From contig JAKABA010000190.1 in the NCBI GenBank assembly GCA_021802115.1, positions 1 to 7,546 of the forward strand: 7,546 bases of DNA, read 5' to 3'. A program made the translations under genes and the position numbers. Of the stretch, positions 5,945 to 7,546 are shown piece after piece (the stretch's first letter is position 1; each line of letters begins with the position of its first letter). The notes beneath the pieces were generated by a model that was not told the origin of the DNA, searched no databases, and worked only from the letters and a program-made list of their open reading frames with translations. Source of the stretch: a bacterium (lineage in GTDB: Bacteria > Chloroflexota > Dormibacteria > UBA8260 > Bog-877).

Positions 5945-6439
5945 TCACCGAAGGGACTTGACTGCTGTCTGGGCCGCGGGCGGCATCGCGGATCCGCGCC
6001 AGTCCTGCCCGTACGACTGGCTCAGAGTTCGGGCGCGGAGGTTGAGATACCTAATGTCCTCGAAGTCGGCGACCGTCACGATGCTGACCTGGCCATAGGT
6101 GGCAAGGGTAAGCGGGTCCGTGTCTCCGGTGACCAGGGCGCTGGCATGGCCCGCCGAGGCTATATCCAGGATCGCATCGTCATCGCGGTCACGGCCGAGG
6201 CGCGGCAACCCGGACGGTGAGACAACCTCGCCCAACGCCTCGAGTTAACCGCAAGCTGCACGAGTGCGGTCTGAACTCCAGCCGCACCCCTCTAGGAGGA
6301 TGGCCCCCAGCTCGTCGAGGTTGGCGCTCCTGATGACGAGGCGATGCTCGTCCCGCAACGCCGTCCCGAGGAGGCGGAGCGGCCGGCCGCCGAAGTGGAT
6401 GACGGAGACGAGGACGTTGGTGTCGAGGACAAGGCGCAC
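5945..6439 (-). pseudogene. PIN-domain toxin (VapC-like) interrupted by one in-frame stop
   Basis: One reading frame spells a whole PIN-domain ribonuclease toxin except for TAA at 6245-6247, codon 65 of 165. Before the stop: VRLVLDTNVLVS (Asp6) and ANLDELGAILLE (Glu43). After it, in the same frame: LEALGEVV, then GRDRDDDAILDIA (acidic cluster 86-88) and LVTGDTDPL (Asp106). All four acidic positions of the PIN metal site survive, so the damage is a single nonsense codon with no frameshift, probably recent, or a sequence error. The truncated 64-residue product would lack half the active site. The start is taken as the GTG at 6437-6439, directly before the conserved strand. PIN toxins of this putative toxin-component family cut RNA and pair with small ribbon-helix-helix antitoxins, as here. 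The C-terminus runs some 25 residues past the usual PIN end. Confidence 0.8.
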
Positions 6440-6696
6440 CCAGCGGGTGCTGAGTGGCGAGACCGGCGGCGCCGTTTCACCGCGCCGGCCAGCTGCTCGT
6501 GGGTGAGGTGGCCGGCCGAGGCGCGCGCCTCGCCGTAGGTGAAGGTCCGATAGCAGCGGCGGCACCGCTCCGCGCACTGGCGGAGGCCCTCCCGGAACAG
6601 CGCGCTGCGGGTGCGGCCCCCCTGCCGAGCCAGCCGATCAGCCGGGTCGGCGAGCTCAGCCGGGAGCGAGATGGTCACGGTGTCAGTGCTGCGCAC
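6292..6696 (-). CDS. Ribbon-helix-helix antitoxin
   Basis: The product starts at GTG 6696. Residues 5-11 (DTVTISL) form the DNA-binding strand, followed by helix A (about 13-25) and helix B (about 30-40, SALFREGLRQ), a CopG/RHH fold. The stretch YGEARA to LTHEQLAGAVKRRRR (54-78) matches the toxin-binding tail common in antitoxins of this type. The frame has no stop where the toxin begins and runs on for about 49 residues inside the toxin gene in another frame. That part is Ser/Pro/Arg-rich and shadow-like, so the original stop seems lost. A CX3CX2C cluster at residues 41-48 is unusual. Such antitoxins repress their own promoter; an inverted repeat lies just upstream. With the toxin broken, its protective role is moot. 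Confidence 0.8.
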   Translation of the reverse strand: MRSTDTVTISLPAELADPADRLARQGGRTRSALFREGLRQCAERCRRCYRTFTYGEARASAGHLTHEQLAGAVKRRRRSRHSAPAGCALSSTPTSSSPSSTSAAGRSASSGRRCGTSIASSSGAPTSTSWGPSS

Positions 6697-7054
6697 GAGG
6701 GCCTATTGCCAGTGGGTGTTACTGGCAGCCAAGTCCGGCGCCGGTCAAGAGAGCAGAGCTCTCATGCGAGCCACCGAGGGAGTGCAGCTCAGCCGCGAAC
6801 TCGTGGCCGGCAGGTGGAGCGTCGGCGATGAGCACCGTGAGCGGGCGCCTGCTGCGCCCTGGCCAAGCTCACTTCGCTGCCCCAGGCGATCGGGGCGCTG
6901 TGCTGATCCAGTTTGGCGCCGGTATCCCTCGGTCTTTCCACGTGCTCAGTTTGAGCGCTTATCTCACAGTTCCAGGGTCTGGATGTGCTTCGGATGCAGT
7001 TACGGCCAAGGCGCTCGAAGTTGAGATCAAATTGGCCCTTGACGTGGAGAGCGG
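6697..7054. other. Gene-poor gap between the antitoxin and tRNA-Gly
   Basis: I find no confident gene in this stretch. On the - strand a 38-codon frame at 6719-6835 has coding-like composition (it contains VLIADAPPAGHEF) but no recognisable domain, and it may be a remnant. Longer + strand frames here look like shadows, and one runs into antisense tRNA. The left end holds the antitoxin operator candidate. An inverted pair, GGCCAA and TTGGCC, lies beyond the tRNA 3' end at about 7003-7036 on the - strand, with a loop too long to call it a terminator. Confidence 0.4.
6707..6727 (-). promoter_or_regulatory. Inverted repeat upstream of the antitoxin, candidate autoregulatory operator
   Basis: TGCCAGT at 6707-6713 and ACTGGCA at 6721-6727 form a perfect 7-7-7 dyad that begins 11 bases upstream of the antitoxin GTG, where its promoter should lie. 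Ribbon-helix-helix antitoxins typically bind such short dyads to repress their own operon. No strong -10 is visible inside it (CAATAG is the nearest, six bases from the GTG). Confidence 0.45.
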
Positions 7055-7127
7055 AGCGGGAGACGAGACTCGAACTCGCGACATCCAGCTTGGAAGGCTA
7101 GCGCTCTACCAACTGAGCTACTCCCGC
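7055..7127 (-). tRNA. tRNA-Gly (anticodon UCC)
   Basis: The - strand folds into a full cloverleaf. The acceptor stem is GCGGGAG with CTCCCGC. The D arm is GCTC/GAGC with the loop AGTTGGTA. The anticodon stem is CTAGC/GCTGG with loop CTTCCAA, placing UCC (7092-7094) as anticodon, and the T arm is GCGAG/CTCGT with loop TTCGAGT. The discriminator base is U at 7055. The CCA tail is not encoded, since CCG follows. It reads glycine GGA codons. Confidence 0.97.
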
Positions 7128-7171
7128 GACACAGGCCCGGTCACTTCGGCCGGGCTTCCCGTACCGTCGAG

Positions 7172-7177
7172 ATTGTA
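7172..7177 (-). promoter_or_regulatory. -10 hexamer of the tRNA-Gly promoter
   Basis: TACAAT on the - strand is a near-consensus -10, about 45 bases upstream of the mature tRNA 5' end. Transcription would begin near 7165, giving a leader of roughly 38 bases. The leader holds a 6-bp hairpin, GCCCGG/CCGGGC at 7135-7155. The -35 is weak (CACCTG at 7195-7200). Confidence 0.45.
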
Positions 7178-7483
7178 CCCGCGGCCAACCGGGCCAGGTG
7201 CTCCTCCTCGGGGCCCCGGCAACCTGCCCGCCGTGGTGTTGGTGCGTGTCGACTGCCCGGGTTCAGCCATCGTTGCACCCGCTCGCAACTACCGGGCACG
7301 GTCCGTTGTCGCCTGGACCATGGCTAGGAGCGTGGGTCAGTAACGGGTAGGGGCAGGGAAGGGATCGCGCCCGGAGCGGTGCGACCAGAGATCGTCCGCC
7401 AGGGGCTGGCGGGCCGGTTTGCGGGTGTTGGGGCGCTCCAGGCTCCCGCCACCATGGCCCGTAGGAGGGGCCGGATGATCCAC

Positions 7484-7542
7484 CGCTGGCCTCCTGGGTT
7501 CACGCCGAGGCCAGCGAGCGGGGGTGGACCCCGCTGTTGGCC
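7484..7542. repeat. Two stacked hairpins with a competing pairing
   Basis: CGCTGGCCTC at 7484-7493 pairs perfectly with GAGGCCAGCG at 7507-7516 (13-base loop). Directly next to it, AGCGGGG at 7517-7523 pairs with CCCCGCT at 7529-7535 (5-base loop). TGGCC at 7538-7542 could instead pair with GGCCA at 7509-7513, extending the second hairpin and opening the first. This could be part of a structured RNA, an attenuator or a terminator region continuing past the edge. Confidence 0.4.
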
Positions 7543-7546
7543 AGCT

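Larger units (their letters stand above)
7128..7546. other. Non-coding right end with tRNA promoter and strong hairpins
   Basis: No convincing gene is visible beyond the tRNA. One 31-codon frame opening at ATG 7454 runs off the edge but is Arg/Pro/Gly-rich and unsupported. The stretch contains the tRNA-Gly promoter and leader, a 7-bp hairpin with a 3-base loop at 7396-7412 (CCGCCAG/CTGGCGG), and two adjacent hairpins at 7484-7516 and 7517-7535. Confidence 0.5.

Noticed and set aside
7055..7127. tRNA-Gly as an integration site for a mobile element carrying the toxin-antitoxin locus
   Set aside because: I found no integrase, no direct repeat of the tRNA 3' end and no second boundary in the window.
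6828..7343. A 171-codon + strand frame crossing the tRNA
   Set aside because: Its middle part is the antisense of tRNA-Gly, a well-known false protein, and the rest has no domain.
7396..7412. 7-bp hairpin with a 3-base loop as an intrinsic terminator
   Set aside because: The stem is strong, but there is no real T-run and no upstream gene that it would terminate; kept only as a description of the region.

Overview
The window is about 7.5 kb of high-GC DNA that looks actinobacterial. Support for this: GC-rich third codon positions, frequent GTG starts, almost no Shine-Dalgarno sequences, and a repeated leaderless-promoter layout (TANNNT hexamer, exactly six bases, then the start codon). The mix of genes suits a soil or freshwater actinobacterium, perhaps a deep lineage such as Acidimicrobiia, but placement below phylum is a guess. 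It is ordinary chromosome with a small accessory patch at the right.

Left part (1-1895, + strand): the tail of an unidentified gene, proC (pyrroline-5-carboxylate reductase, last step of proline synthesis), a 359-base gap with GC-rich hairpins, and a small four-helix membrane protein of unknown function. Middle part (1956-3949, - strand): a 74-residue basic protein, an EamA/DMT-type transporter and a VOC/glyoxalase-fold protein. A gene-free stretch of about 660 bases follows. It is rich in inverted repeats and ends in a promoter with a CsoR/CstR-like operator in front of a thioredoxin gene (4614-5000, + strand). A SAM-dependent methyltransferase (5103-5921, - strand) converges on the thioredoxin gene.

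Right part (5945-7546): a type II toxin-antitoxin locus on the - strand. It has a ribbon-helix-helix antitoxin with an inverted repeat just upstream, and a PIN-domain toxin that is complete except for one in-frame TAA. Further right are a tRNA-Gly(UCC) gene on the - strand with its own promoter, then non-coding sequence with strong hairpins up to the edge.

Most genes look like independent units rather than one pathway. proC, the 74-residue gene, the transporter and the methyltransferase each appear to have a private leaderless promoter. The points most worth a second look are that shared promoter geometry, the single-codon inactivation of the toxin, the operator-like palindromes before the thioredoxin gene, and the stacked hairpins at the right edge. 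I see no CRISPR array, insertion sequence or obvious new multi-gene defence system.
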